From: Alphaproteobacteria bacterium
Lineage (GTDB): Bacteria > Pseudomonadota > Alphaproteobacteria > JAEULC01
DNA: 64,000 bases
Assembly: GCA_020851015.1 (NCBI GenBank)
Contig: JADZDN010000193.1
Coordinates: forward strand, 1-64,000
Direction of reading: 5' to 3'
This document shows, piece by piece, positions 1 through 8,197 of the stretch. The translations under genes were made by a program, and so were the position numbers. The first letter of the stretch is position 1, and every line of letters starts with the position of its first letter. The notes under the pieces are model-generated. The model had not been told where the DNA came from. It was given only the letters and a program-made list of their open reading frames with translations, and made no database searches.

Positions 1-1
1 C

Positions 2-1015
2 ATCGATCTCGACGTGTTCGCCGACGAGGTCGTCCGGCGCACCGACATGGCGATGCGCGAGGCGATCGCCGCGGCGCCGGACGGAACCTACCGCTCGGTG
101 ATCGAGAACGACGGCACGGCGGACATCCCCGGCGGCGTGGTCCATATCCCCTGCGCCGTCACGATCAAGGGCGATCGCGTGGCCGTGGACTATTCCGGCT
201 GCACGCCGCAGGTCAACCGCGCGATCAACACCGTCTACAACTACACCTTCGCCTATAGCGCCTATGCGCTGAAGGCCGTCTTCGCGCCGTGGATACCCAA
301 TGCCGAGGGCAGCTTCATGCCGATCACGATCACGGCGCCCGAGCGCAGCATCCTGAACCCGGTGCGCCCCGCGCCGTGCAGCGCCCGCGGCATGATCGGG
401 CATCTGCTGCCGCCGGCGATCTTCGCGGCGCTCAGCAAGGCGATCCCCGACCGGGTCCAGGCCGCGCCAGGCTCGCCGTCGAACTCGTTCCAGCTTTCCA
501 CCATGCAATCCGGGCGCGGGGCCGTGGTCAACGGCTTCATCGGCGCCGGCCAGGGCGCCGGCGCCGCTCGCGACGGAAAATCGGCGATCAGCTTTCCCAG
601 CAACCTGTCGAACACGCCGATCGAGGTGCTGGAATCGCTGGTGCCGATCGAGGTGTTGCGTCGCGAAATGCGCCGCGGGTCCGGCGGCGGCGGCGCGCGG
701 CGCGGGGGCGACGGCATCACCTTCGCCTTCGCCAGCCGTGGCGACGATCCGATCCGGGCCGCATTTCTGATCAACCGCGTCCGCAGCCCGGCGCCGGGCC
801 TCAGAGGCGGCGTCGAGGGCAAGGCGGCGTCCTTCAAGGTCAATGGCCGCGAGCAGGAGCCGTCGGTTCCGCGCATGCTCGACAAGGGCGACGTGGTGCA
901 GATCGAGAGCGGCGGCGGCGGCGGGTTCGGCAGCCTGGGGCGCGCCAAGCCCGCCCGGTCAGGCCGCGGCGCGCGCGCGCGCAAGGCCAAGCCGGCGGGG
1001 CGGAAGCGGCGCTAG
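2..1015 (+). CDS. Hydantoinase B / oxoprolinase family protein, C-terminal part (5' truncated by window)
   Basis: The reading frame is open from the window edge, so only the last ~337 residues of a protein normally 520-600 long are seen. The sequence matches the HyuB (N-methylhydantoinase B / 5-oxoprolinase) family: stretches such as DGTYRS, VDYSGC and NTVYNYTFAYSAYALK are the usual family landmarks and recur in the complete HyuB at 15342-16994. HyuB works with HyuA in ATP-dependent opening of hydantoin or oxoproline-like rings; its HyuA partner, if adjacent, lies upstream outside the window. The C-terminal tail is unusually rich in Arg, Lys and Ala (last ~25 residues). The next gene, an SDR, starts 39 bases downstream in the same direction. 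Confidence 0.9.
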   Translation: MDLDVFADEVVRRTDMAMREAIAAAPDGTYRSVIENDGTADIPGGVVHIPCAVTIKGDRVAVDYSGCTPQVNRAINTVYNYTFAYSAYALKAVFAPWIPNAEGSFMPITITAPERSILNPVRPAPCSARGMIGHLLPPAIFAALSKAIPDRVQAAPGSPSNSFQLSTMQSGRGAVVNGFIGAGQGAGAARDGKSAISFPSNLSNTPIEVLESLVPIEVLRREMRRGSGGGGARRGGDGITFAFASRGDDPIRAAFLINRVRSPAPGLRGGVEGKAASFKVNGREQEPSVPRMLDKGDVVQIESGGGGGFGSLGRAKPARSGRGARARKAKPAGRKRR

Positions 1016-1054
1016 CCGCGGCCGGGGTTCCAGGGTCAGACGAGGAGGGCATCG

Positions 1055-1810
1055 ATGGCAAGTGGCGACAAGAAGACGGTCATTGTCACGGCGGCAGGCC
1101 GCGGCATCGGCGCGGCCTGCGCGCGCATGCTGGCGGGCAAAGGGTGGGTGCCGGTCCTGTCGTCGCCCTCCACGTCCTGCGAGACCCTGGCGAAGGAGCT
1201 GGGCGGCTGGGCCGTGCGGGGCTCGGTCACGGAGCCGGGCGACCTCGAAGCGGTGGTGCGCCTCGCCCTGGACAAGACCGGCCGCATCGACGGCGTGGTC
1301 GCCAACACCGGTCACGGACCGGGCGGCATGAAGAACGCCACCGGGCCGATCATGGGGCCGGACGCGCAGGGTCGCCTGCTCGACATCGAGGACGGCGACT
1401 GGCATGCCGGGCTCGACATCTACCTGCTCTATCTGATCCGCCTGCTGCGGCTGGTGACGCCGGTCATGGAGCGCCAGGGCGGCGGCTCGATCGTAACGAT
1501 CTCGTCGGTCAACGCGCTCGAGCCGCGCCCGCGCTATCCGATGAGCATCATCCGCATGGCGATGCACGGCTTCACCAAGCTCTACGCCGACCGCTATGGC
1601 CGCGCGGGCATCCGCATCAACAACGTCCTGCCCGGCTTCGTCGACAATCTGCAGGTGACGGAAGAGGCGATCCAGCTGATCCCCCTGAAGCGCCCGGTCA
1701 AGACCCAGGAGATCGCCTCGACCGTGGCGTTCCTTCTGTCGGCCGAGGCGGGCGGGATCACCGCGCAGAACATGCTGGTGGATGGCGGGTTCACGCGCGC
1801 CGTCCGATAG
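1055..1810 (+). CDS. Divergent short-chain dehydrogenase/reductase (SDR) lacking the catalytic lysine
   Basis: A 251-residue Rossmann protein of SDR size. The nucleotide-binding motif is TAAGRGIG (residues 12-19), and a VANTG stretch (82-86) stands where NNAG is usual. The Ser region is VTISSVN (147-153). The Tyr is Y161, but the YxxxK motif reads YPMSI, so Ile165 replaces the catalytic Lys; R167 nearby is the only basic residue. Such YPxS-type proteins exist as a divergent SDR subgroup, and whether they reduce carbonyls by the standard mechanism is uncertain. It follows the truncated HyuB gene co-directionally and probably shares its operon; it converges on the IclR gene with only 8 bases between stops. 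Substrate unknown. Confidence 0.88.
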   Translation: MASGDKKTVIVTAAGRGIGAACARMLAGKGWVPVLSSPSTSCETLAKELGGWAVRGSVTEPGDLEAVVRLALDKTGRIDGVVANTGHGPGGMKNATGPIMGPDAQGRLLDIEDGDWHAGLDIYLLYLIRLLRLVTPVMERQGGGSIVTISSVNALEPRPRYPMSIIRMAMHGFTKLYADRYGRAGIRINNVLPGFVDNLQVTEEAIQLIPLKRPVKTQEIASTVAFLLSAEAGGITAQNMLVDGGFTRAVR

Positions 1811-1818
1811 TAGGCGCT

Positions 1819-2553
1819 TCAGAGGGCTTCGGAGATCCGCGTCGCCGCGTTGACGATCTCGGACGCGTAGCCCTTCAGGGTCGCCAGGTCCAGCCGCTCC
1901 ACCGGGCCCGTGACCGCGATCGAGCCCATGATCGTGCCGTCGCGGCCGAGGATCGGCGCGGCGATGCTGTTCACGCCCGGGCGGTAGCCGCTCTGCGAAA
2001 TCGCGAATCCGTCGGCGCGCACGGCCGCCAGTTCCTTGCGCAATTTCGCGGGATCGATGTCGGCGATGCGGAAATGCTCGCGGGCCGCGACGACAGCCCG
2101 GTCCAGCGCTTCGTTCGGCAGATGCGCCAGGATCGCCTTGCCGGACGCGGTGCGCGCCGCCGGTGCCCGCGCGCCGACCTGGGACGAGATGCGCACCGGC
2201 GCCGCGGCCTCCATCTTGTCCAGGTAAAGAATGTCGTCGCTGTCGGGCACGCAAAGAAAGACCGACTCGTTCAGTTTCTCATAGAGCCCGCGCAGATAGG
2301 GCTGGGCGGCCCGGCGCACCTCGTTGCGGTGCACGACCTGCAGGCCGAACTCCCACATTCTTAGCGTCGCCATGTAGCGTGACGTGGCCGGATCCTTGCG
2401 GACATAGCCGAGTGTCAAGAGCGTGCCGACGATCCGCTGCACGTTGCTCTTGTTCAGTTCCATTTCCCGCGCAAGTTCCGAAATTCCGCGCGGCTGGTCG
2501 CTGGCGGCGAGCGTCTCGAGAACGCGCAGGCCCTTGACGATGGTGCTGTCCAT
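1819..2553 (-). CDS. IclR-family transcriptional regulator
   Basis: A 244-residue protein of standard IclR architecture. An N-terminal winged helix-turn-helix occupies about residues 5-60 (GISELAREMELNKSNVQRIV carries the recognition helix), followed by the GAF-like IclR effector domain with the family landmarks YLDKMEA, ASGKAILAHLP and GVNSIAAPI. IclR proteins act as dimers that repress or activate catabolic genes in response to small acids. The gene lies downstream of, and in the same direction as, the split TPP enzyme genes, separated by a hairpin (2641-2658) and an imperfect dyad (2601-2615) that could be its own operator. Its targets are probably the genes on either side, an inference from position only. 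Confidence 0.93.
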   Translation of the reverse strand: MDSTIVKGLRVLETLAASDQPRGISELAREMELNKSNVQRIVGTLLTLGYVRKDPATSRYMATLRMWEFGLQVVHRNEVRRAAQPYLRGLYEKLNESVFLCVPDSDDILYLDKMEAAAPVRISSQVGARAPAARTASGKAILAHLPNEALDRAVVAAREHFRIADIDPAKLRKELAAVRADGFAISQSGYRPGVNSIAAPILGRDGTIMGSIAVTGPVERLDLATLKGYASEIVNAATRISEAL

Positions 2554-2600
2554 TGGTTCCGGCGGCGAGCGTTAGGGGAAGAGTCCGACCGACAACACCA

Positions 2601-2615
2601 TATCAATATTCGATA
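2601..2615. promoter_or_regulatory. Imperfect dyad upstream of the IclR gene, candidate operator
   Basis: TATCAATATTCGATA has arms TATC and GATA around an AT-rich centre in otherwise GC-rich DNA, 48 bases before the IclR start codon. IclR regulators commonly bind ~15-base palindromes and regulate themselves. One base breaks the perfect symmetry. No footprint or second copy was seen in the window, so the role is inferred from position. Confidence 0.35.
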
Positions 2616-2640
2616 CGGCAATCATCAACGAATTGCGGGA

Positions 2641-2658
2641 GAACCGGGTTTCCGGTTC
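2641..2658. terminator. Hairpin between split TPP operon and IclR gene
   Basis: A perfect 7-base stem (GAACCGG/CCGGTTC) with a 4-base loop lies 39 bases after the stop of the TPP beta-subunit gene on the minus strand. It could end or attenuate transcription of the decarboxylase genes before IclR. There is no clear T-tract, so intrinsic termination is uncertain. Confidence 0.45.
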
Positions 2659-2696
2659 GCCCGATCGGCGATTTGCAGAAGAAGCGGGCCGAGCGG

Positions 2697-3323
2697 CTAC
2701 TGGCGGGCGCCCAATCCGCGCATGAACCGGTCGCGGAGCTGGGCAGGGTCGCGCTCGGTCTGGGCGACGGCCGGTTGCGTGTCGATCCGCGTCGCGATCA
2801 GCCAGGGACCGTCTTCGGCCAGGCAGCGGTCGACCAGCCGCTCGAAATGCGCCTCGTCGTCCGCCCACATGCTCTGCTCCAGCCCGGCGCCGCGGGCGAT
2901 CGCCACGATGTCGGCACCGAAGGCGGTCGCCGTCGGCTGGGCGCCGGTGATCTGGTAGGCCGCATTGTCCATGATGACGACCGCCAGGTTCCGCGGCTTG
3001 AGATGGGCGATGGTCGCGAGGCACCCGAGCTGCATCATGATCGACCCGTCGCCCTCCAGCCCGATCACGCGACGCTGCGGCTGGGCCAGCGCGACGCCAA
3101 GCGCGATCGGCGCCGCCAGGCCCATGCTTCCCAGCATGTAAAAATTCTGCGGTCGCCTTCCGGCGGCCCACAGGTCGAAATTGGTGTTGCCGATTCCCCC
3201 CACCACCGCCTCCTCGTGCTTCAGGCGCGCGACCAGGCGTTTGGTGATGTCGAAACGGTTCATGACCTTGGCGTTGCCGCGGCCGCGGGATTCGAGGTCG
3301 ATCGCCGGCATGCTCATTCTCAC
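2697..3323 (-). CDS. TPP-binding decarboxylase, catalytic (beta-like) subunit; C-terminal TPP domain
   Basis: A 208-residue protein corresponding to the C-terminal half of a TPP-dependent decarboxylase. The Mg/TPP motif is GDGS (residues 91-94) ending at DN (119-120). The partner N-terminal half is the adjacent gene 3320-3871; the two overlap by 4 bases (GTGA), so translation is probably coupled and the start is GTG at 3323 (ATG at 3317 is possible). This split layout is that of sulfopyruvate decarboxylase (ComD/ComE) and phosphonopyruvate decarboxylase relatives, which remove CO2 from a 3-substituted pyruvate to give an aldehyde. The real 2-oxo-acid substrate cannot be read from sequence. 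A second, non-identical split pair is at 55219-56395. Confidence 0.88.
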   Translation of the reverse strand: MRMSMPAIDLESRGRGNAKVMNRFDITKRLVARLKHEEAVVGGIGNTNFDLWAAGRRPQNFYMLGSMGLAAPIALGVALAQPQRRVIGLEGDGSIMMQLGCLATIAHLKPRNLAVVIMDNAAYQITGAQPTATAFGADIVAIARGAGLEQSMWADDEAHFERLVDRCLAEDGPWLIATRIDTQPAVAQTERDPAQLRDRFMRGLGARQ

Positions 3324-3871
3324 TTCTTGAGGACCTTGCCGCCCGTCAGCAGAGGCGACAGGATCAGCGTCGCGGGCGCCTGCGTCATCACCGCCTGCTT
3401 GATCGTCCGGTCGGCAATGAATTCCACTTCGTCGAGGCGGGTGATCGAGTGGTGCTCGACCGCCAACGAATCGAGGACAGGACGCATCGTGCGGCAGGTA
3501 AGCGCCTGGCCCCAGTTGAACTCGCCCAGCGTGCCGCGCTCCGAAACGATCATCACGACGGGAATCTGGAACGGCACGGCGAGCGAGGCGATCACGTTGG
3601 CCAACGTGGCGAAACCGCTGGTCTGCATCAGCACGCAGCCCCGCATGCCGCCCATCCAGGCGCCGGCGACGATTCCCACCGCCTCCTCCTCGCGCGCCGT
3701 CGCGAAGGTGGTGAAGTAGCTGTCGGCGTGCAGCCCGTCGATCAAGGGTCGCAGCACGTTGTCCGGCACGTAAGTGACGAGACGCACCTGATTCTGCTTC
3801 AGCACGTCGCGCATGATTTCGTGCCAGGGCCGCGTGGCCCCGGCGATGGTCGGCGCAGCGCTTGCCGTCAT
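3320..3871 (-). CDS. TPP-binding decarboxylase, N-terminal (alpha-like) subunit; PYR domain
   Basis: A 183-residue protein matching the pyrimidine-binding half of TPP decarboxylases. It carries TYVPDNVLRPLI near the N-terminus and AREEEAVGIVAGA (59-71), where the Glu that activates the thiamine pyrimidine is expected (about E62-E63). It is the first gene of a two-gene operon with 2697-3323, overlapping it by 4 bases. A single polypeptide of both halves would have the usual length of a ComDE-type enzyme. The closest functional models are sulfopyruvate and phosphonopyruvate decarboxylases. It is divergent from the 2-hydroxyacid dehydrogenase at 4114, with 242 bases between them that hold a candidate regulatory palindrome. 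Confidence 0.88.
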   Translation of the reverse strand: MTASAAPTIAGATRPWHEIMRDVLKQNQVRLVTYVPDNVLRPLIDGLHADSYFTTFATAREEEAVGIVAGAWMGGMRGCVLMQTSGFATLANVIASLAVPFQIPVVMIVSERGTLGEFNWGQALTCRTMRPVLDSLAVEHHSITRLDEVEFIADRTIKQAVMTQAPATLILSPLLTGGKVLKK

Positions 3872-3984
3872 CGCGTCTCTATCCCCCTCCAGCCGCGCCG
3901 ACCCGCAGGCGCGCGCATTTTCCGGAGCGACATAAAGCGCCAGACGCGCCGCGCTGGCAAGTCGCGCCGTCGCCGCGCCGTCCT

Positions 3985-3997
3985 ATTGGCATGCAAT
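3985..3997. promoter_or_regulatory. Palindrome plus -10-like TATAAG in divergent promoter region
   Basis: ATTGGCATGCAAT is a near-palindrome (arms ATTG/CAAT around GCATGC) and runs straight into TATAAG (3997-4002), one of the few AT-rich spots in the 242-base gap between the split TPP operon (minus) and the 2-hydroxyacid dehydrogenase (plus). No convincing -35 element could be placed 17 bases away. Suggestive only. Confidence 0.3.
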
Positions 3998-4113
3998 ATA
4001 AGATAGGGGGCGCGCCGGTCCGGCGGAGCCATGGGGGCGATCGGTGGTGCGGACAGCGCGAAAACGCCTAGCTAGAATGGGATGTTTTGAGTTCCAATGG
4101 CCGAAGGCTGCCG

Positions 4114-5082
4114 ATGGACGCTAGTTTTCTCGTCACCGATGTGGACTTTCCCGCCGCGGCCCGCGTGCTGCTGGAACGGCGCCAGGCGCGGGCTACCTAT
4201 GTGCCGACCTCGACGGGACCGGCCGCGCTGCTCGAGCTGCTGAAGCGCCAGCAATTCGACGCCATGATCGTTCGCACGGTCCGGATCACGGACGCGGCGA
4301 TGGCGGCAACCCCACCGCTGCGCGTGATCTCCAAATTCGGCGTTGGCGTCGACAACATCGACGTTGCGGCGGCCACGGGGCGGAAGATCGCGGTGCTCAA
4401 TACCCATGGCCGCAACGCTCAGTCGGTGGCGGAATTGGCTTTCCTGCTGATGCTGGCGCTGAAGCGGCGTCTGCTCGCGCTCGACGCCAGCATCCGTCAG
4501 GGTCATTGGGACCGCGTGACCAATATCGGCGGCGAACTAAAGGGTCACCACTTGTGCATCGTCGGCTATGGCTGCGTGGGGCGCGCCACGCATGCGATCG
4601 CCCGCGGCTTCGGGCTGCGCGTCTCGGCCTACGATCCCTATGTCGACGCCGCGCTGGTTCCCGCCGACGCTACGCGAGTCGCGAAGCTGGACGATGCGCT
4701 GGGGGAAGCCGATATCGTTACCTTGCACTGTCCGTTGACGCCGGAAACGCACGGCATGATCGGGCCGTCCCAACTTGCGCGTCTAAAGCCCACGGCGCTG
4801 CTCATCAATACGGCGCGTGGCCCGATCGTCGATGAGGCGGCGCTGATCGCCTGCCTGGCGGAAGGTCGCATCGGCGGTGCAGGGCTGGACACGTTCGCCG
4901 ACGAGCCGGTCCGGTCCGAAAGCCCGCTCTATCGCATGCGCAACACCGTGTTCTCGCCGCATATGGGCGGCAGCACCCGCGAAGCGATGGATCGTGTCGC
5001 CGTGCAGGCGGTCGAGAACGCATTCGCGATCCTGGACGGCACGCCGTTCGATCCGCTCTGTCTCGTCAATCCGCGGATGTAG
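4114..5082 (+). CDS. D-isomer-specific 2-hydroxyacid dehydrogenase (phosphoglycerate-dehydrogenase type)
   Basis: A 322-residue NAD-dependent dehydrogenase of normal length for the family. The nucleotide-binding glycine motif is GYGCVG (151-156). The catalytic set is complete: Arg235 in NTARGPIVDE, Glu264 in FADEP and His283 in SPHMGG. It reduces 2-oxo acids to D-2-hydroxy acids or the reverse. I prefer ATG at 4114 because GAAGG lies 6 bases upstream; an in-frame TTG at 4087 would add nine residues without a better ribosome site. A paralogue is at 14291-15310. The gene is followed by a hairpin and then by an SDR and a GST in the same direction. The specific substrate is unknown. Confidence 0.92.
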   Translation: MDASFLVTDVDFPAAARVLLERRQARATYVPTSTGPAALLELLKRQQFDAMIVRTVRITDAAMAATPPLRVISKFGVGVDNIDVAAATGRKIAVLNTHGRNAQSVAELAFLLMLALKRRLLALDASIRQGHWDRVTNIGGELKGHHLCIVGYGCVGRATHAIARGFGLRVSAYDPYVDAALVPADATRVAKLDDALGEADIVTLHCPLTPETHGMIGPSQLARLKPTALLINTARGPIVDEAALIACLAEGRIGGAGLDTFADEPVRSESPLYRMRNTVFSPHMGGSTREAMDRVAVQAVENAFAILDGTPFDPLCLVNPRM

Positions 5083-5084
5083 CG

Positions 5085-5102
5085 GAGGCACCAGCGTGCC
5101 TC
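5085..5102 (+). terminator. Hairpin after 2-hydroxyacid dehydrogenase
   Basis: GAGGCAC and GTGCCTC form a perfect 7-base stem with a 4-base loop starting 3 bases after the stop codon. No T-run follows, so it may be a Rho-assisted terminator or an mRNA-stabilising stem rather than an intrinsic terminator. Confidence 0.5.
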
Positions 5103-5122
5103 GTCAGGGCATTCTTGCGTCA

Positions 5123-5151
5123 TTGACAATCATGGGTTTCGACCGCATCAG
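5123..5151 (+). promoter_or_regulatory. Possible promoter for the SDR/GST pair
   Basis: A consensus TTGACA (-35) at 5123-5128 is followed after 17 bases by CATCAG, which matches three of six -10 positions. It lies 60-88 bases before the TTG start of the SDR gene and after the hairpin that ends the previous gene. The -10 is weak, so this is a candidate only. Confidence 0.35.
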
Positions 5152-5210
5152 CTAGTTCCGTCGCCTGGATCGGGCGAGAAGCGGTCGACACGTTCTGAAG
5201 GAGTCCCTTC

Positions 5211-5972
5211 TTGAAAATGTTCTCCCTTGCCGGGCGGGTTGCCCTGGTTACCGGTGGATCGCGTGGTCTTGGCTACGGCATGGCCAGCAGCCTTGCCGAA
5301 GCGGGAGCGACGGTGGTCCTCAATGGCCGCGTTCAAGCGACGCTCGAAGCGCGGTGTCGGGAGATCGAAGCCAGGGGCGGCAAGGCGACCGTGGCATGCT
5401 TCGACGTCTGCGACCGCCGGGCATCGGAAGCGGCGATCGACGACATCGAACGGCGCCACGGATCGCTCGATATCCTGGTCAACAATGCGGCCTGGGGCGT
5501 GCCGCACGACCTGTTCGAGACCACCGACGAGGAATGGCGCAGCGTGCTGGACGTGGCGCTCGACTCCTGCTTCCGCCTGTCGCGCCACGCGGCAAAGGGT
5601 ATGACGCGGCGCGGCTGGGGCCGCATCGTGATGATCTCCTCGATCAATACCCGGATCAGCCGCGGCACCAACACCGCCTATGTAACGGCAAAGACCGGGC
5701 TGGAGGGGCTCACGCGCGGCCTGGCGGTCGAATTGGCGACCAAGGGCGTCACCGTCAACGCCATCGCGCCCGGTTACATGGAGACCGAGATCAACGATGA
5801 CTTCAAGGCGGATCCCCCGCGCTACGAATGGATACGCAACCGGGTGCCGATGAAGCGCTGGGGCGGACCCGATGAGATCGCTGGCGCCGCCGTCTTCCTG
5901 TCGAGCGACGCGGCGGCCTACGTCACCGGCCACACGCTGGTCGTCGACGGCGGCATGTCGATCATGATCTGA
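5211..5972 (+). CDS. SDR-family oxidoreductase (gluconate-5-dehydrogenase-like)
   Basis: A 253-residue classical SDR with all landmarks: TGGSRGLG (14-21) for NAD(P), NNAA (91-94), Ser at MISSIN (141-146), and the catalytic Y157-V-T-A-K161. The C-terminal DGG motif is present. It catalyses NAD(P)-linked alcohol/ketone interconversion; sugar-acid or hydroxyacyl substrates are typical for this branch but cannot be settled here. The start is TTG at 5211, chosen because AAGGAG (5198-5203) lies 7 bases upstream; the ATG at 5217 would be 13 bases away. The GST gene follows after 29 bases and probably shares the transcript. Confidence 0.92.
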   Translation: MKMFSLAGRVALVTGGSRGLGYGMASSLAEAGATVVLNGRVQATLEARCREIEARGGKATVACFDVCDRRASEAAIDDIERRHGSLDILVNNAAWGVPHDLFETTDEEWRSVLDVALDSCFRLSRHAAKGMTRRGWGRIVMISSINTRISRGTNTAYVTAKTGLEGLTRGLAVELATKGVTVNAIAPGYMETEINDDFKADPPRYEWIRNRVPMKRWGGPDEIAGAAVFLSSDAAAYVTGHTLVVDGGMSIMI

Positions 5973-6001
5973 ACGCGGAACTGCAACGATAGGAGCCTGA
6001 C

Positions 6002-6610
6002 GTGAAGCTATTCTTCTCGGCCGCCTCGCCCTATGTGCGCAAGGTGATGGTGGTTGCGCACGAACTTGGCGTCGCCGATCGCATCGAGCATCTGCCCAGC
6101 GCGGCCCACCCGGTGAAGCGGGACAGCACCATCGTCGCCCATAATCCGCTGGGCCAGGTGCCGACATTGCTGCTGGACGATGGCTCTCCTCTCTATGACA
6201 GCCGGGTGATTTGTGAGTACCTGGAAGCGCAGCACGGCAAGAGCAGGATATTTCCGCCCAACGGCGCCGCGCGGTGGCGTGCCTTGCGCGAGCAGACCTT
6301 GGCCGACGGGCTGATCGATGGCGCCCTGCGCGCCCGGTACGAGATGACGCGGCCCTCGGACAAGATTTGGGCCGACTGGCACCAGGGGCAGATCGCCAAG
6401 ATCCAGTCCAGCCTGTCGGAGATCGAGAAAACCGCTTCCGGCCTTGGCGACCGCGTCGATATCGGGACCATCTCGATCGCCTGCGCGCTGGGCTATCTGG
6501 ACCTCCGATTCGCCGACCTTCAGTGGCGGAAAGCCCATCCCAGCACGGCCGCATGGTATGCCCGATTCGAGTCGCGGCCCTCGATGAAGGCAACGATCGC
6601 AAAAGGATGA
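6002..6610 (+). CDS. Glutathione S-transferase family protein
   Basis: A 202-residue two-domain GST. The N-terminal thioredoxin-like domain begins with MKLFFSAASPYVRKV, where a Ser near residue 10 is the probable thiol-activating residue, and contains the cis-Pro loop (GQVPTLLL, about 49-56) and the ESR/DSR-type glutathione contact YDSRVICEYLE. The all-helical C-terminal domain follows. It conjugates glutathione to electrophiles or isomerises metabolites. The start is GTG at 6002 with AGGAG 6 bases upstream. It follows the SDR gene by 29 bases and converges on the MmgE/PrpD gene. Substrate unknown. Confidence 0.9.
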   Translation: MKLFFSAASPYVRKVMVVAHELGVADRIEHLPSAAHPVKRDSTIVAHNPLGQVPTLLLDDGSPLYDSRVICEYLEAQHGKSRIFPPNGAARWRALREQTLADGLIDGALRARYEMTRPSDKIWADWHQGQIAKIQSSLSEIEKTASGLGDRVDIGTISIACALGYLDLRFADLQWRKAHPSTAAWYARFESRPSMKATIAKG

Positions 6611-6626
6611 GCAGCCGTGCGACAGG

Positions 6627-8003
6627 TCAGCCGCGTATGACGGTCGCGGTCACCGCAGGCTTGGCATCGGTCGCGAATTCGACATGACCCTGGTCGAGCC
6701 GCCACAGCGAATCGGCCAAGGCCCGCGCCTGGGCCGGATCAAGCATGGGGTCGGCAAGCTCGACCAGTTTGCCGGTCAGTTCGTCGTCGCTCAGCGGCGC
6801 GTCGGGATCGCCCTTGCGCGTGGGCTGGAACCGCTCCATACGGTTGCCGTCGACGGTTTCGATCGCCACCACGGCCGAGCGCTGGCGCGGGAAAGCCTTT
6901 TCGCAGCGCGGATCCATGCGAATCCGCACCTTCCCGGCAAGCGCATTGACGATAGGATCGGAAAGCCGCTCCGGCGTGAAGGCCGCAAGCCGAACGCTGC
7001 CGTGGACCAGGGCATGCGCCACCGCGAATGCCATGCTGAAGCGTCCCTCGAATGGCGAGGCGGGGTGCCGGACCGCGCCGGTGACGTCGAGCGCGACCTG
7101 GTAGGTGCCAATATCCACGTCGGCGATGCGCTCTGGGCTCAGGCGCATCTGCTGCCGCAACTCCAACGCGGCGTCTAGCGGCGCGAAAATATGGCCGCAG
7201 CAGCCGTGGTTCTTGAACGTCATCTCGGCGATGGCGTAGCGCTGGCCCAGATCGGCCAAGGCACGGTCCCAATCGGCTTCGCGACTCATCGCCGCGCCGA
7301 ACCCGGCCTTGCCCTCCAGCAAGTCCCGGGCGCCGGTCATCCCCTCGCGCGCGCCCAGCGCGGCCAACGCCCCTGCCTCCGCGGCATGTCCGGCGTGCAG
7401 CGGCTTGGCCATGCTGTCCGACCGGAAAGCCTGCTGCAGCCCGGCCGCCATCGTGCCTGCGTTGGCCAAGGCGTGCATCGTCCGCTCGGCGTCCAGGCCG
7501 AGGACGGTCGCCACCGCCGCGGCGGCGCCGAAGGTTCCCACCGTGCCGGTGGTGTGCCAAAACCGATAATGCGAGGGTTGTACCGCCACGCCGATCCGCG
7601 CCGATACCTCGTAGCCGACGATGATGGCGCGCAGCAGCGTTTCGGGCGTGGCGCCGCGGCCCTGGGCGGCCGCGAGGGCCGCGCCGATCGTGGGGCATCC
7701 CGGATGATACAGGGCGTCGCGGTAGATATCGTCGAACTCGACGATATGGGATGCCGCGGCGTTGATCAAAGCGGCGGTGCGCAGCGGGGCGCGGCACCCG
7801 ATGCCGTAGACATAGGACCGCCCGGACCCAAGCTCATCGCGCAGCGCATCCGCCAGGTACCGCGTCTGGGGATGCGCCGCACCGGGCAGCAGGGCGGCAA
7901 ACCAGTCGACCAGCGCGCGCTTGGCGTGATGCAGCAGCGCGGGCGAGCAGGATTTTGCCCGCTCCGCCGCGGCAAAAGAGGCAAGCCGCTCCAGCACGGT
8001 CAT
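6627..8003 (-). CDS. MmgE/PrpD family protein (2-methylcitrate dehydratase / cis-aconitate decarboxylase superfamily)
   Basis: A 458-residue protein of standard length for the family, with the landmarks VEFDDIYRDALYHPGCP, a HTTGT stretch (FWHTTGTVGTFG) and KPLHAGHAAEAG. The family includes 2-methylcitrate dehydratase and fungal/mammalian cis-aconitate decarboxylase, and many members of unknown substrate that process small polycarboxylates. No prpB/prpC-like methylcitrate genes are nearby, so a true PrpD role is unlikely. The gene converges on the GST gene and is divergent from the FAD oxidoreductase at 8198, with a 194-base gap. A second family member is at 26855-28207. Confidence 0.9.
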   Translation of the reverse strand: MTVLERLASFAAAERAKSCSPALLHHAKRALVDWFAALLPGAAHPQTRYLADALRDELGSGRSYVYGIGCRAPLRTAALINAAASHIVEFDDIYRDALYHPGCPTIGAALAAAQGRGATPETLLRAIIVGYEVSARIGVAVQPSHYRFWHTTGTVGTFGAAAAVATVLGLDAERTMHALANAGTMAAGLQQAFRSDSMAKPLHAGHAAEAGALAALGAREGMTGARDLLEGKAGFGAAMSREADWDRALADLGQRYAIAEMTFKNHGCCGHIFAPLDAALELRQQMRLSPERIADVDIGTYQVALDVTGAVRHPASPFEGRFSMAFAVAHALVHGSVRLAAFTPERLSDPIVNALAGKVRIRMDPRCEKAFPRQRSAVVAIETVDGNRMERFQPTRKGDPDAPLSDDELTGKLVELADPMLDPAQARALADSLWRLDQGHVEFATDAKPAVTATVIRG

Positions 8004-8197
8004 GCGGCAATCCTTTCCTGCGACTCCTTGACAGCGGGATTCTGACGACTATCGCACCGGCGGGCGCCGGACACGAATAGATTTCCTTTATCGTCATCGA
8101 GAAGCAAACATCATTCTGCCGTTGCGCTTCGCTTGAATCTCGCCCCGGTGATCCCGTAGCTTGGCGTGAAAACATCCGGCAACAATTCTGGCAGCCG

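Noticed and set aside
289..2364. Very long open frame in another frame across HyuB, the SDR and the IclR gene
   Set aside because: GC-rich DNA leaves antisense and alternate frames open; this one crosses three well-recognised genes, has Arg/Gly/Ala-rich low-complexity translation and no recognisable family. The same holds for minus-strand frames across 14967-16826 and 22449-24965.
3247..3266. A TGTCGAAACGGTTCATG stretch similar to the LacI-type site
   Set aside because: It lies inside the TPP beta-subunit coding region, is only partly palindromic and is explained by its codons (MNRFDI region).
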